A stretch of DNA of 16,537 nucleotides from Mucilaginibacter sp. UBA4741 (GTDB lineage Bacteria; Bacteroidota; Bacteroidia; Sphingobacteriales; Sphingobacteriaceae): the NCBI GenBank assembly GCA_002403905.1, contig DHIR01000188.1, positions 1-16,537 of the forward strand. The letters run 5' to 3'. The notes below the pieces were generated by a model. The model saw only the letters and a program-made list of their open reading frames with translations. It made no database searches and was not told the origin of the DNA. Each line of letters starts with the position of its first letter. Positions within the stretch are counted from its first letter, which is position 1. The translations under genes and the position numbers were made by a program. Shown here in pieces: positions 6,708-15,298 of this stretch.

Positions 6708-9010
6708 TAATTAGATAGCAAATCAGACCCTAACTCGCCGGTTGGTTTACCCGGTATAGTAATAAATACTCTCAAGCTACCTGTAGTACCTATGTTAAAA
6801 TATTTCAAGGTAAACTTGTGATAGCCTTTTTGTAAAGCTATAGCGCCATTTTTAGCGCTAACGGGATGTTTGCCATCATTATCAACAACCAATTGGTCAT
6901 CAATTAATAGTGTAGACCCATCATCAGATGAGGTTGAAAAACCGTAAGCACCATCAGTATCTATACGTATATAACCACTATATATTATAGCAAAGCCAGT
7001 TCCTTTCCTAAACTGGTTGATATTAAAGCTCTTAGCAATTAATGAATCAGCGCCTGCAGCGGATAATTTAAAATCGTTAGTGCTGTTATACTCACCCGGA
7101 AAAAGCTCATAGCGTAAACCGGCGCTTGTTCCTTTATAAACAACGGGTGCTAAAGGTGCTTTGTTATAAACTACTGTTTTGGTAACCACACTCCGTTTGC
7201 CGGTTGGGGTCATTACAATAGTTTGCAATTCGCGATACTGATCTACAGGCACATTGTAGGTCATTGGTATAGTATATTCATTATCAGTTTCGCGTGGGGT
7301 ATAGCCATCAATGGTATAATACACTTTAGCTCCTTTTACAGATGGTGCTAAATTAACGGTTAACTTATCTCCAAAATACACGGTATCCTTTGCACCAATA
7401 GCGGTTGGAACACGGTAATCAAATCCATTTTTATCTAACCAGGCCAAGTGCGCCGGTAAACGAGTGTCAGAAAAATCTGCAAAGTTTTTATTAGCTAATG
7501 ATGTCCACGCAACTTCTGACAAGGCCATCATCCGTGGCAACAACATATATTCTACTTTATTTTCTGTAGGGATATACTCTGTCCACAAATTTGCCTGTAC
7601 GCCTAGTATATGTTTTTTCTGGTCATCATTCAACGCCTCAGGAGTTGGGTCATACCGGTATGTTCTGGATAGTGGTGTAAACCCGCCGATGCTTAAAGGT
7701 TCTGTGCTTAGTTTACCCTGAGCCGCATCAATATACATACCGCCGCTTCCTGGAGTCATAATAACATCATGGTTTTGTTTTGCCGCATCAATACCACCTT
7801 GTTCGCCTCTCCAACTCATTACAGTAGCATCAGGTGCAAGGCCGCCTTCAAGTATCTCATCCCAGCCAATTATCCTTCTGCCTTTTGAGTTTACAAACTT
7901 TTCTATCCGTTGGATAAAATAGCTTTGCAAGCCGTGTTCGTCTTTCAGCTTTAACTTCTTGATCAGTTGTTGACAAAATTTAGATTCCTTCCACACATCC
8001 TTTGGCGCTTCATCACCACCTATATGGATATATTTGCTTGGAAAAAGATTTATTACCTCAGTCAGTACATCTTCCAGGAAACCAAAAGTTTTTTCGGACG
8101 GGCAATAAACATTTCTGAATACGCCCCATGTGCCTTGTACCTGGTAATTTAAAGTTGGTTCGCATCCTAATTCAGGATATGAAGCTAAAGCGGCCATGGC
8201 ATGGCCCGGCATTTCAATTTCCGGCACTATAGTGATATACCTGGCATCAGCATATTTTATAACATCACGTATTTCGTCTTGAGTATAATGGCCGCCATAA
8301 GGTGTGTTATCAAATTGTTGTGGCGTACGGTCATGGTAGTTACCTATTACGGTCTCTGCACGGCGGCTACCTATCTCTGTTAACTTAGGATACTTTTTAA
8401 TCTCGATGCGCCATCCCTGATCATCGGTTAAATGCCAGTGAAAGGTGTTTAGCTTGTAGGCTGCCATCAGGTCGATATATTTCTTTACAAACTGTACAGA
8501 GAAAAAGTGACGGCAAACATCCAGCATTAATCCACGGTAGCCAAAGCGCGGGTAATCTTCAATCACTACACATGGCAATTTAACAACAGCGCCTTTATCA
8601 GACGGTATTAGTTGTATAAGTGTTTGTATACCATAAAATAAGCCCGCGCCCTTAGCGGCAATGGTAATATTAGTTGGAGTTATTGTTAGGCGATATCCTT
8701 CGGCAGGTAAATTATCTGTACCTGCGCTGGTTAGTACTATGCTATTGCCCACACTTTGCCCGGAATTTGATTTTACCGGTATGTGCAGCATGGCTGTATT
8801 TTTCAAATAATCTGCCAGGAAGCTAACTGCTTTGTTGTTTATTGTATCTGCAAATAATTTTGTTTCCTGGCTCAGTATAAAGGCGCCGGGGGCTTTTTTA
8901 ACAGATAACGGTGCAGGTATTATGCCCAGGTTAGGGTCAGTGTTTTGAGAATGCACAGCAACAGAAAAACTAAACGAAGCAACCAGCAGCAGAATTATTT
9001 TTTTATACAT
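6707..9010 (-). CDS. Exported GH20 beta-N-acetylhexosaminidase with PA14 domain
   Basis: A 767-residue glycoside hydrolase family 20 enzyme that removes terminal beta-GlcNAc/GalNAc from glycans or chitin oligomers by substrate-assisted catalysis. A signal peptide covers about residues 1-21 (IILLLVASFSFSVAVHSQ). The GH20 N-terminal domain spans about 25-150. The barrel starts at YPRFGYRGLMLDVCRHFF and continues with HWHLTDDQGWRIEI (191-204), EIEMPGHAMAAL (264-275) and the catalytic Asp333-Glu334 pair in HIGGDEAP. GWDEILEGG and WRGEQGG are further conserved parts. A chitobiase-like C-terminal strand region (YYTIDGYTPRETD, about 564-576) precedes a PA14 domain (about 633-755, with TDGAYGFSTSSDDGSTLLID), which probably binds carbohydrate. 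All expected catalytic residues are present. It lies downstream of trxB but behind a hairpin terminator, and overlaps the lipoprotein gene by one base. No convincing promoter motif was seen at 9011-9096. Confidence 0.95.
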   Translation of the reverse strand: MYKKIILLLVASFSFSVAVHSQNTDPNLGIIPAPLSVKKAPGAFILSQETKLFADTINNKAVSFLADYLKNTAMLHIPVKSNSGQSVGNSIVLTSAGTDNLPAEGYRLTITPTNITIAAKGAGLFYGIQTLIQLIPSDKGAVVKLPCVVIEDYPRFGYRGLMLDVCRHFFSVQFVKKYIDLMAAYKLNTFHWHLTDDQGWRIEIKKYPKLTEIGSRRAETVIGNYHDRTPQQFDNTPYGGHYTQDEIRDVIKYADARYITIVPEIEMPGHAMAALASYPELGCEPTLNYQVQGTWGVFRNVYCPSEKTFGFLEDVLTEVINLFPSKYIHIGGDEAPKDVWKESKFCQQLIKKLKLKDEHGLQSYFIQRIEKFVNSKGRRIIGWDEILEGGLAPDATVMSWRGEQGGIDAAKQNHDVIMTPGSGGMYIDAAQGKLSTEPLSIGGFTPLSRTYRYDPTPEALNDDQKKHILGVQANLWTEYIPTENKVEYMLLPRMMALSEVAWTSLANKNFADFSDTRLPAHLAWLDKNGFDYRVPTAIGAKDTVYFGDKLTVNLAPSVKGAKVYYTIDGYTPRETDNEYTIPMTYNVPVDQYRELQTIVMTPTGKRSVVTKTVVYNKAPLAPVVYKGTSAGLRYELFPGEYNSTNDFKLSAAGADSLIAKSFNINQFRKGTGFAIIYSGYIRIDTDGAYGFSTSSDDGSTLLIDDQLVVDNDGKHPVSAKNGAIALQKGYHKFTLKYFNIGTTGSLRVFITIPGKPTGELGSDLLSN

Positions 9011-9096
9011 ATATTATAGATTGGTCAATAATTTAAGCTGGTGAAGTTAAAATATTTTAAAAAAATAACGCAGTGTATCTTGTAAAAATATGCACA

Positions 9097-9126
9097 ATAA
9101 AGGCTGTCTGTATAGACAACCTTTAT
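9097..9126 (-). terminator. Probable terminator downstream of trxB
   Basis: Arms 9097-9109 and 9114-9126 form a 13-bp stem with loop of four bases; on the minus strand the single imperfect pair is a G-U wobble, while on the plus strand it is a mismatch, so it suits minus-strand transcripts. It lies 20 bp after the trxB stop. The following minus-strand bases are T-rich but not an immediate T run. Confidence 0.65.
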
Positions 9127-9146
9127 ATTTTATATTTAAAGACCGA

Positions 9147-10103
9147 TTAAGCGGTCACAATATGCTCTTTTGCTGCCAGATAGCGCTCGGCATCAATAGC
9201 GGCCATACAGCCGGTGCCTGCCGCGGTAACAGCCTGGCGGTAAATATGATCCTGCGCGTCGCCGCAGCAAAATACACCTTCAATGTTGGTTTGGGTTGAA
9301 CCGGGTTTGGTTAGGATATAACCGGTTTCATCCATATTTATAAAGCCTTTAAAGATATCTGTATTTGGGGTATGACCAATGGCTACGAAAAAGCCGGTAA
9401 CATCCAGTGTTCTTTCTACATTGGTTTTGGTGTTGATTACCTGTACACCGTTTACACTTTGTCCATCGCCTAGTATCTCTTTGGTTTCGGTATTGTATAG
9501 TATCTCTATGTTGTGGGTATTAACCGTACGATGCACCATTGCTTTTGAGGCGCGGAACTCATCCCTTCTAACAATCATATATACCTTGCGGCATAATTTA
9601 GCCAGATAGGTTGCTTCCTCGGCAGCGGTATCACCGGCACCAACTATGGCAACATCTTGTCCTTTAAAGAAGAACCCATCGCATACCGCACAGGCAGATA
9701 CACCAAAGCCGCTGTATTTTTGTTCGGAATCCAAACCTAACCATTTAGCAGACGCGCCGGTTGATATGATAACCGTATCAGCCAGTATAGTTTTGTTTTC
9801 ATCAACCGTAACTTTATGCGGCAGGCTTGAAAAATCAACCGAGCTTACATAACCAAAACGGATATCGGTACCTAAACGCTCGGCTTGCTGGCGGAAATCT
9901 TCCATCATTTCGGGTCCCATAATTCCTTGAGGGTAACCGGGGAAGTTCTCTACATCGGTAGTTTGGGTAAGCTGGCCGCCGGCTAACATACCAGTGTACA
10001 TAACCGGTTTCAGATCAGCACGAGAGGCATATATAGCAGCAGTATATCCTGCAGGACCCGACCCGATGATCAGGCATTTTACACGTTCAATATTTTCAGA
10101 CAT
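9147..10103 (-). CDS. trxB: Thioredoxin-disulfide reductase
   Basis: A 318-residue NADPH-dependent flavoprotein that reduces thioredoxin in the cytoplasm. It has the FAD-binding GSGPAGYTAAIYASRA (14-29), the redox-active CAVC (Cys138, Cys141) followed by DG, the NADPH-binding GAGDTAAEEATYLA (from 155), and the C-terminal FAD motif GVFCCGDAQDHIYRQAVTAAG (residues about 279-299). The length is normal for the low-molecular-weight bacterial type. All functional residues are present and there is no sign of horizontal transfer. The gene appears monocistronic, with its own promoter at 10122-10152 and a terminator at 9097-9126. Confidence 0.97.
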   Translation of the reverse strand: MSENIERVKCLIIGSGPAGYTAAIYASRADLKPVMYTGMLAGGQLTQTTDVENFPGYPQGIMGPEMMEDFRQQAERLGTDIRFGYVSSVDFSSLPHKVTVDENKTILADTVIISTGASAKWLGLDSEQKYSGFGVSACAVCDGFFFKGQDVAIVGAGDTAAEEATYLAKLCRKVYMIVRRDEFRASKAMVHRTVNTHNIEILYNTETKEILGDGQSVNGVQVINTKTNVERTLDVTGFFVAIGHTPNTDIFKGFINMDETGYILTKPGSTQTNIEGVFCCGDAQDHIYRQAVTAAGTGCMAAIDAERYLAAKEHIVTA

Positions 10104-10121
10104 CTTTTAAAAAATGAAGCA

Positions 10122-10152
10122 CAAAAGTAGCATTTATTGTGATGCTCGGCAA
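10122..10152 (-). promoter_or_regulatory. Bacteroidota-type promoter of trxB
   Basis: On the minus strand TTG (10152-10150), a 20-nt spacer, and TACTTTTG (10129-10122) match the Bacteroidota -33/-7 consensus (TTG, 19-21, TAnnTTTG) exactly in the -7. Transcription would start near 10115, leaving an untranslated leader of about 12 nt. This is the clearest promoter in the window. Confidence 0.75.
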
Positions 10153-10193
10153 TAGGCATTAGTCAGTATATTGCCATTAGATTTTTGTGCGTT

Positions 10194-10399
10194 TAGTGAT
10201 TCATGAAATAGTGAATCACCTGAATCACTATTTATTTATAAATTATTGATAATAAGAACTTTGAGTAAAACAAGTGAATCAGCCTGAATCAGTGACAAAA
10301 CTTTAAGTAAATAAGTTTAAATAATTGTAAATAAGTTGATTATGTGATTTTATACAGATTGCAAAAAATAGAGTGAATCACTTTTGTGAATCACCTGAA
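10194..10399. repeat. Cluster of seven TGAATCA/TGATTCA motifs in the trxB upstream region
   Basis: The 7-mer TGAATCA (one copy inverted) occurs at 10197-10203 (inverted), 10212-10218, 10221-10227, 10275-10281, 10285-10291, 10374-10380 and 10387-10393. Most are extended to GTGAATCAC. They come in pairs 9-13 bp apart, and the pair GTGAATCACCTGAATC at 10211-10226 recurs in altered form at 10274 and 10386. Bases 10194-10203 and 10221-10230 are perfect 10-bp inverted arms. No ORF covers the region. It may be an operator array or a degraded repeat; the sequence does not decide. Confidence 0.6.
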
Positions 10400-10424
10400 A
10401 TAACAACCTTCACCGAAACAACCC

Positions 10425-10545
10425 TTTTGCCTTCTCAACCAACGGGAGAGACCTATACATATCCATTCAAATATTACAGGTGTATAGATTTTTTCGCTTT
10501 GCTTAAGAGATAGGTCTCCTTCGTTCCTTGGTCGAAATGACATTT
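10425..10545. repeat. Degenerate inverted-repeat intergenic element
   Basis: Nested arms are visible: GAGACCTAT (10448-10456) with ATAGGTCTC (10510-10518), and CTATACA (10453-10459) with TGTATAG (10481-10487). The right part (CTCCTTCGTTCCTTGGTCGA, running into AATGAC) has the look of a dispersed intergenic repeat often seen in Bacteroidota genomes; that comparison is from memory. It carries no gene and lies about 110 bp before the start of the fusion-protein gene, so part of it could be in the leader or upstream of its promoter. Confidence 0.5.
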
Positions 10546-10593
10546 TTTTATTTACAATGCACATTATGTAAATAAATATGTATGATCAGGCAA

Positions 10594-10623
10594 TTGCATA
10601 AATTAATAAAAATGTGTTATTTG
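10594..10623 (+). promoter_or_regulatory. Possible promoter of the sugar dehydrogenase fusion gene
   Basis: TTG (10594-10596), a 19-nt spacer, then GTTATTTG (10616-10623) resembles the Bacteroidota consensus, with the TTTG half exact and the first two bases of the -7 off. It lies 34 bp before the GTG start and is the best match found between the repeat element and the gene. Confidence 0.4.
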
Positions 10624-10657
10624 TAGTAACCAAATTAAGATCTAAATAACTAAGTCC

Positions 10658-13600
10658 GTGTTGAATAAATTTAAACCAGCCTATATCCTGCTGGCAATGT
10701 TTTTCTTATTGCTATGCTCATTTGCAGTTAAAAAAAACAAGGCCGATAAACCTAAAATATTAGTGTTTTCAAAAACGAAGGGCTATCATCATAACGCTAT
10801 TGGTGTGGGTGTACCTGCTATTCAAAAACTAGGGTTTGAAAATGGTTATGGTGTTGATACAACAACCAACAGCACAAAATTTACCGATGACAATTTAAAG
10901 CAATACCGTGCCGTGATCTTCTTAAACACAACCGGCAATGTACTTAACGGCGAGCAGCAAGCCGCGTTCGAACGTTATATACAGGCCGGAGGCGGCTTTG
11001 CAGGTGTCCATTCGGCGGCTGATACGGAGTACGAATGGCCATGGTATGGCAAATTGCTGGGTGCATGGTTCGAGAGCCATCCAAGGGAAGTTTCTGCTAT
11101 AATTAATGTAGTTGATAAAAATCATCTGGCTACGGCTGATATACCTGATCACATTACCCGTACCGATGAATGGTATAACTATAAATCAATATTCCCGGAT
11201 ATAAAAGTATTAGCTTATTTAGACGAAGGCAGTTACCATGGCGGTACTAATGGCGCCAACCATCCTATTGCCTGGTACCATGAGTTTGATGGCGGCCGCG
11301 CGTTTTATACCGGTATGGGCCATAGAGAAACAAATTACAGCGACCCCTTATTTTTAAAACACCTGGAAGGTGGTATTAAATACGCCATGGGCGATGGTAA
11401 ACCGCTTGATTATAGGAAAGCTTACTCAAAAGTTACGCCCGAACAAAACAGATTTGTGAAAACCATTTTGGCAAGTAACATCCCCTCGCCTATGGCGTTG
11501 GCCGTTGCGCCGGATAACCGGGTTTTCTTTATACAATTGTTTGGCGATTTTTCGGTGTATAATCCTGTAACCAATAGAGTTAAGCACCTGCATAAGTTCC
11601 CAATCTCGAACGTTGGAGGTACCGGGCTAATGGGTTTAACGCTCGATCCGCATTTTGCAACCAATCATTATTTCTATATTTATTATGCGCCTGGCGCGCA
11701 GGTTGATAATCCTTTATATTGGCACCTGTCACGGTTTACGTTAAATAACGACCAGGTAGACCCGGCATCAGAAAAAGTATTGTTAAAGGTTGGGGTACAA
11801 AAAATAAGCGGCAGTCACCATGGCGGCTCATTAGCCTGGGACGGCAAAGGGAATTTATTCCTGTCGACCGGTGATGCTACCAGCCCCTTCCCATCTGACG
11901 GTTACGCGCCATTGGACGAGCGCTTCGATCCCGAATCAAACGGCGACTCGCAAAGTACGGCAGCAAACTCTAATGATTTTAGGGGAAAGATATTACGCAT
12001 CCATCCGGAACCAAACGGTACCTATACCATTCCCGAAGGCAATCTTTTCCCAAAAGGTATGGCCAAAACCCGGCCGGAAATTTATATCATGGGCGCGCGC
12101 AATCCTTTCCGCATAGCGGTAAATAAACGTACGGGGGTGTTATATTGGGGCGATGTTGGCCCGGATGCAGGTAACGACTCTAAACGCGGCCCGCGCGGTT
12201 ATGACGAATTTAACCAGGCTAAAAAAGCCGGTAATTTTGGCTGGCCCTACTTTGTTGGCCCTAACTATACTTACTCGCATTGGGATTTTGCAACCAAAAC
12301 AGCAGGTCCTAATTTTGATCCTAAAGCGCCCGTAAACAACTCGCCTTTTAATACCGGTATAAAAAACCTGCCGCCGGCACAACCGGCTATGATCTGGTAT
12401 CCTTACGCGGCTTCGCCCGAGTTCCCTGAATTGGGTTTAGGTGGCCGTACCGCGATAGGCGGCGATATGTATTATTACAATAAATCTAATACCTCGCCGG
12501 GCCGTTTCCCTGATTATTATGACGGCACTTTGTTTGCTGCCGATTGGATGCGTAATTGGGTAATAGGGATTAAGTTTGACGCGAACGAGAATTTTTTGCA
12601 TACCGAACCTTTTATGGCCGCTAACGGCGATTTCAAACGGCCTATAAATATGCGATTTGGCCCTGATGGTGCTTTGTATATGCTGGAATATGGATCTGTT
12701 TACGGAATGAATAATACCGACTCCAAATTAGTTAGAATAACCTATAACCGTGGTAACCGCGCTCCTATTGCCCATGCGACAATTATAGATAGCGCCGTAG
12801 TTAAAGAGATGAATAAACGCGGGCATTTAACTATCGACACCAAGTTTTATCCGCAGCAAAAAGTAATAACCGGGCAAGCACCATTGCGGGTAAACTTTTC
12901 GGGCAAAGGCAGCGCAGACCTGGATGATGACGATGATATAACTTATACCTGGTTATTTAACGGCAAAACGCCCAGTGCTAAAACTATGGATGCCGGTTAT
13001 ACTTACCGCACCCCGGGAATTTACAAAGCCATTTTAAACATCACAGATAAAGCCGGCCTGATTGGGCGCGATACCCTGACCATAAAAGTGGGTAACACTA
13101 CCCCTATTGTTAAAATAGACGGGCCTGGCAATAAGTCGTTCTTTTGGAAAGACAAGCCATTTAACTACACCATACAAGTGAGCGATAAAGAAGATGGTAA
13201 AATTGATCCATCAAGAATAAAAGCGTTTTATGTTTACAACTCTATGCCTGCCGGAATTACTGCGGATGATATGACCAAACCTAATTTTGGAGAGATCATT
13301 TACCCCGGCGAAGCATTAATGAATAATAGCGACTGTAAATCATGCCACCAGATAAATGTTACGGCTGTCGGTCCTGCATTTTCGGCAGTTGCCGCGCGAT
13401 ATAGTAAAGACCCGGAAGCAATGGATAAACTTTCTAAAAAGATCATTGCAGGCGGCGCAGGCAGTTGGGGTACGGACCATGTGATGAGTGCGCATCCGCA
13501 GTTATCAGTTACTAATTCGCGCGAGATCGTTAAATATATCCTATCCTTAGCGCAACCAAAGAAAAAGAACATTGTATCCATTCCGCTTCAAGGATCACTT

Positions 13601-14080
13601 AACTTAAAATTTGATGAGAACGAGCCGCGCGGTGAATACACCATTATAGCCACCTATACCGATAAAGGCGGCAAAATAGTTGGCCCGCTAAAAGGCACTG
13701 ATATTATTACTTTGCGCTACGCGGATTTCAGTTCGGCTTATGTTGATTTCCTGGGTAATGGCCCACGTAGGTTCGGCGACAACCAAACTACCGGCGGTGG
13801 CAATAATATCTATTACTATTTAAAAAACATCGACCTGACAGGTATCAGCAAGATATCGTTTAAATATGATGCAGGTACAGATGCCGAAATACAGGTTAGG
13901 ATGGATTCGAAAGCGGGCACCATAATTTCGGCACCCAAGTATACACGGTCAAAAGAGGGTGTAGTTATCGGCGAAATTGCAACCCCGGTTGGCGGCAAAC
14001 ATGATATATATATTTACGCGGTAAAACTGACTAAGCCAAATGATAATATTTTGCATGTGAGTGATATTTCGTTTGAGTAG
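10658..14080 (+). CDS. Exported ThuA / PQQ-type sugar dehydrogenase / PKD / cytochrome c fusion protein
   Basis: A 1140-residue multidomain protein. In order: signal sequence (about 1-24); ThuA-like domain (about 33-244, with KTKGYHHNAI, GGGFAGVHSAADTEY, HPIAWYH and a GMGHRETNY end); glucose/sorbosone dehydrogenase-type beta-propeller (about 265-695, with SGSHHGGSLAWDGKGNLFLS, FRGKILRIHP, GARNPFRIAV and YWGDVGPDAG) that would use PQQ to oxidise a sugar; PKD-like beta-domain (about 735-812); part of another beta-domain; class I cytochrome c with haem motif CKSCH (893-897) and probable axial Met943 in HVMSAHPQLS; then strands and a C-terminal beta-domain (about 1020-1140) resembling a family 6-type carbohydrate-binding module. 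The start is GTG at 10658; TTG follows directly, and an in-frame stop at 10643 limits earlier starts. The haem domain implies electron transfer to a partner or the respiratory chain. ThuA's role is not established. Two exported mutarotase genes follow. Confidence 0.9.
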   Translation: MLNKFKPAYILLAMFFLLLCSFAVKKNKADKPKILVFSKTKGYHHNAIGVGVPAIQKLGFENGYGVDTTTNSTKFTDDNLKQYRAVIFLNTTGNVLNGEQQAAFERYIQAGGGFAGVHSAADTEYEWPWYGKLLGAWFESHPREVSAIINVVDKNHLATADIPDHITRTDEWYNYKSIFPDIKVLAYLDEGSYHGGTNGANHPIAWYHEFDGGRAFYTGMGHRETNYSDPLFLKHLEGGIKYAMGDGKPLDYRKAYSKVTPEQNRFVKTILASNIPSPMALAVAPDNRVFFIQLFGDFSVYNPVTNRVKHLHKFPISNVGGTGLMGLTLDPHFATNHYFYIYYAPGAQVDNPLYWHLSRFTLNNDQVDPASEKVLLKVGVQKISGSHHGGSLAWDGKGNLFLSTGDATSPFPSDGYAPLDERFDPESNGDSQSTAANSNDFRGKILRIHPEPNGTYTIPEGNLFPKGMAKTRPEIYIMGARNPFRIAVNKRTGVLYWGDVGPDAGNDSKRGPRGYDEFNQAKKAGNFGWPYFVGPNYTYSHWDFATKTAGPNFDPKAPVNNSPFNTGIKNLPPAQPAMIWYPYAASPEFPELGLGGRTAIGGDMYYYNKSNTSPGRFPDYYDGTLFAADWMRNWVIGIKFDANENFLHTEPFMAANGDFKRPINMRFGPDGALYMLEYGSVYGMNNTDSKLVRITYNRGNRAPIAHATIIDSAVVKEMNKRGHLTIDTKFYPQQKVITGQAPLRVNFSGKGSADLDDDDDITYTWLFNGKTPSAKTMDAGYTYRTPGIYKAILNITDKAGLIGRDTLTIKVGNTTPIVKIDGPGNKSFFWKDKPFNYTIQVSDKEDGKIDPSRIKAFYVYNSMPAGITADDMTKPNFGEIIYPGEALMNNSDCKSCHQINVTAVGPAFSAVAARYSKDPEAMDKLSKKIIAGGAGSWGTDHVMSAHPQLSVTNSREIVKYILSLAQPKKKNIVSIPLQGSLNLKFDENEPRGEYTIIATYTDKGGKIVGPLKGTDIITLRYADFSSAYVDFLGNGPRRFGDNQTTGGGNNIYYYLKNIDLTGISKISFKYDAGTDAEIQVRMDSKAGTIISAPKYTRSKEGVVIGEIATPVGGKHDIYIYAVKLTKPNDNILHVSDISFE

Positions 14081-14101
14081 CGGTAGTAACACTATTGCTA
14101 C
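14077..14101 (+). terminator. Weak possible terminator after the fusion gene
   Basis: GTAGCGGTAG (14077-14086) pairs with CTATTGCTAC (14092-14101) through ten pairs including two G-U wobbles; the loop is five bases. The stop codon of the fusion gene lies in the left arm. Only a poor T stretch follows, so read-through into the mutarotase genes is likely. Confidence 0.35.
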
Positions 14102-14176
14102 TTAAATGAATATGCATTTATTGTCTGTGTTTGTACCTTTACTATAAGCCTATATTAATAATTTCAATTATATCTA

Positions 14177-15294
14177 ATGAGAAAACTACTTTTCCTTTCT
14201 TCCCTATTATTCTGCGCTTTTTTAATCGTCAACAGTGCCATTGCGAAGCCGATACCACATCGCGTCAACGCTGAAAAACCATCCATCAGTAAAATACTTT
14301 ACGGTGAAGTTGAAGGGCAGCAGATATATCAGTATACACTAAAAAACAGCAGCGGTATGCAGGCTAAGATCATTAACTATGGGGCTACCATTACCGATAT
14401 ACTAACGCCCGATAAAAACGGCAAAATGGGCGATGTTGTGCTTGGTTTTGATTCGTTAAAACAATACATGGGTCGTGATAACGCGTTATTAGGCGCGGTT
14501 GTTGGTCGGGTGGCTAATCGCATCAACAATAAAAAATTTACGTTGGATGGTAAGGAATACATCCTCGCCTCTAACATCCATGGTGGCCCCCGTGGATTTG
14601 ATAAAAAGATATGGGCCATTGAGGAAGTTCCCGGCAGTAAAGAGGTAGCTTTAAAACTGACCTATTTAAGTAAAGATGGCGAAAGCGGGTATCCGGGCAA
14701 TTTAAATGTGACCATAGTTTATACCCTAACCAATAACAACGAGTTTAAATTAACTTATTCGGCCACTACCGATAAGCCTACCCCCATTGTTTTAACTAAC
14801 CATACCTATTTTAATATCGCGGGTACTACAGATAAGGTTACAAACACAGAACTAACTATCCCTGCCGACCAGTACCTGGGAGCTGATAAAGACAATATGC
14901 CCAGCGGTAAACTGCTGGATGTAAAAGGCACCCCTTACGATTTTACACAACCCAAGCTAATTGGCAAAGAGATTACCGCTAATGATAACCAGCTAACCTG
15001 GGGCCGTGGTTATGATGTTACTTTCGCATTGCGTAATACAACCGGCAAGTTAGCTTTAGCCGCAACCGCTTACGAACCTACCAGTGGCCGGGTCTTGTGA
15101 TTTATACCGGTAATCACCTTAATGAAAGGATACTTGGCCGGAGCGGTAAACCATTTACTCAATGGGGCGCGCTTTGCCTGGAGACAATGCATTTCCCCGA
15201 TTCGCCGAACCACGCAAATTTTCCAAATGTAATTTTAAGGCCGGGCGAAACTTTTAGCTCGCAAACAGTATATAAGTTTTCAGTTCGTAAATAG
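14177..15294 (+). pseudogene. Aldose 1-epimerase (galactose mutarotase) copy 1, frameshifted by a 28-bp deletion
   Basis: An exported galactose mutarotase-type gene (signal peptide about 1-23, cut near SAIA/K) with a broken 3' end. The first 307 codons (to TGA at 15098-15100) contain GRVANRI (110-116), His135 in NIHGG, His209 in LTNHTYFN and the GYD motif at 278-280. The rest of the family sequence continues in another frame at 15097-15294, including the CLET motif with the catalytic Glu and the C-terminal VILRPGETF strand. Against the tandem copy 2, 28 bases are missing at about 15088-15092, equivalent to 16165-16192, flanked in copy 2 by the triplet CCG. The 307-residue product therefore lacks the catalytic base and final strands. 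The GTG at 15097 overlaps the stop (GTGA) but a 65-residue fragment alone cannot be an enzyme. A second oddity: about five residues usual before HGG are absent. It starts 96 bp after the fusion gene and probably shares its transcript. Confidence 0.85.
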
Positions 15295-15298
15295 TGGA

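Noticed and set aside
10194..10399. CRISPR array
   Set aside because: Repeat units are only 7-9 bases with irregular spacing and no spacer-length pattern; no cas-like gene is nearby.
10194..10399. GANTC methylation sites of a CcrM-type cell-cycle system
   Set aside because: The motif contains GAATC, but CcrM control belongs to Alphaproteobacteria and the conserved block is longer (GTGAATCAC) than GANTC.
10677..10726. Lipoprotein signal at LLLC in the fusion protein
   Set aside because: The residue before Cys is Leu, not Gly, Ala or Ser, so it does not fit a lipobox; a plain signal peptide or membrane anchor is more likely.
15080..15110. Programmed ribosomal frameshift joining the two parts of mutarotase copy 1
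   Set aside because: No slippery heptamer is evident, and a frameshift would still omit the nine to ten residues encoded by the missing 28 bp; deletion explains the data better.
15097..15294. Independent 65-residue gene starting at GTG 15097
   Set aside because: Its sequence is the C-terminal end of a mutarotase and aligns with residues about 303-366 of copy 2; it is a remnant, not a separate gene.
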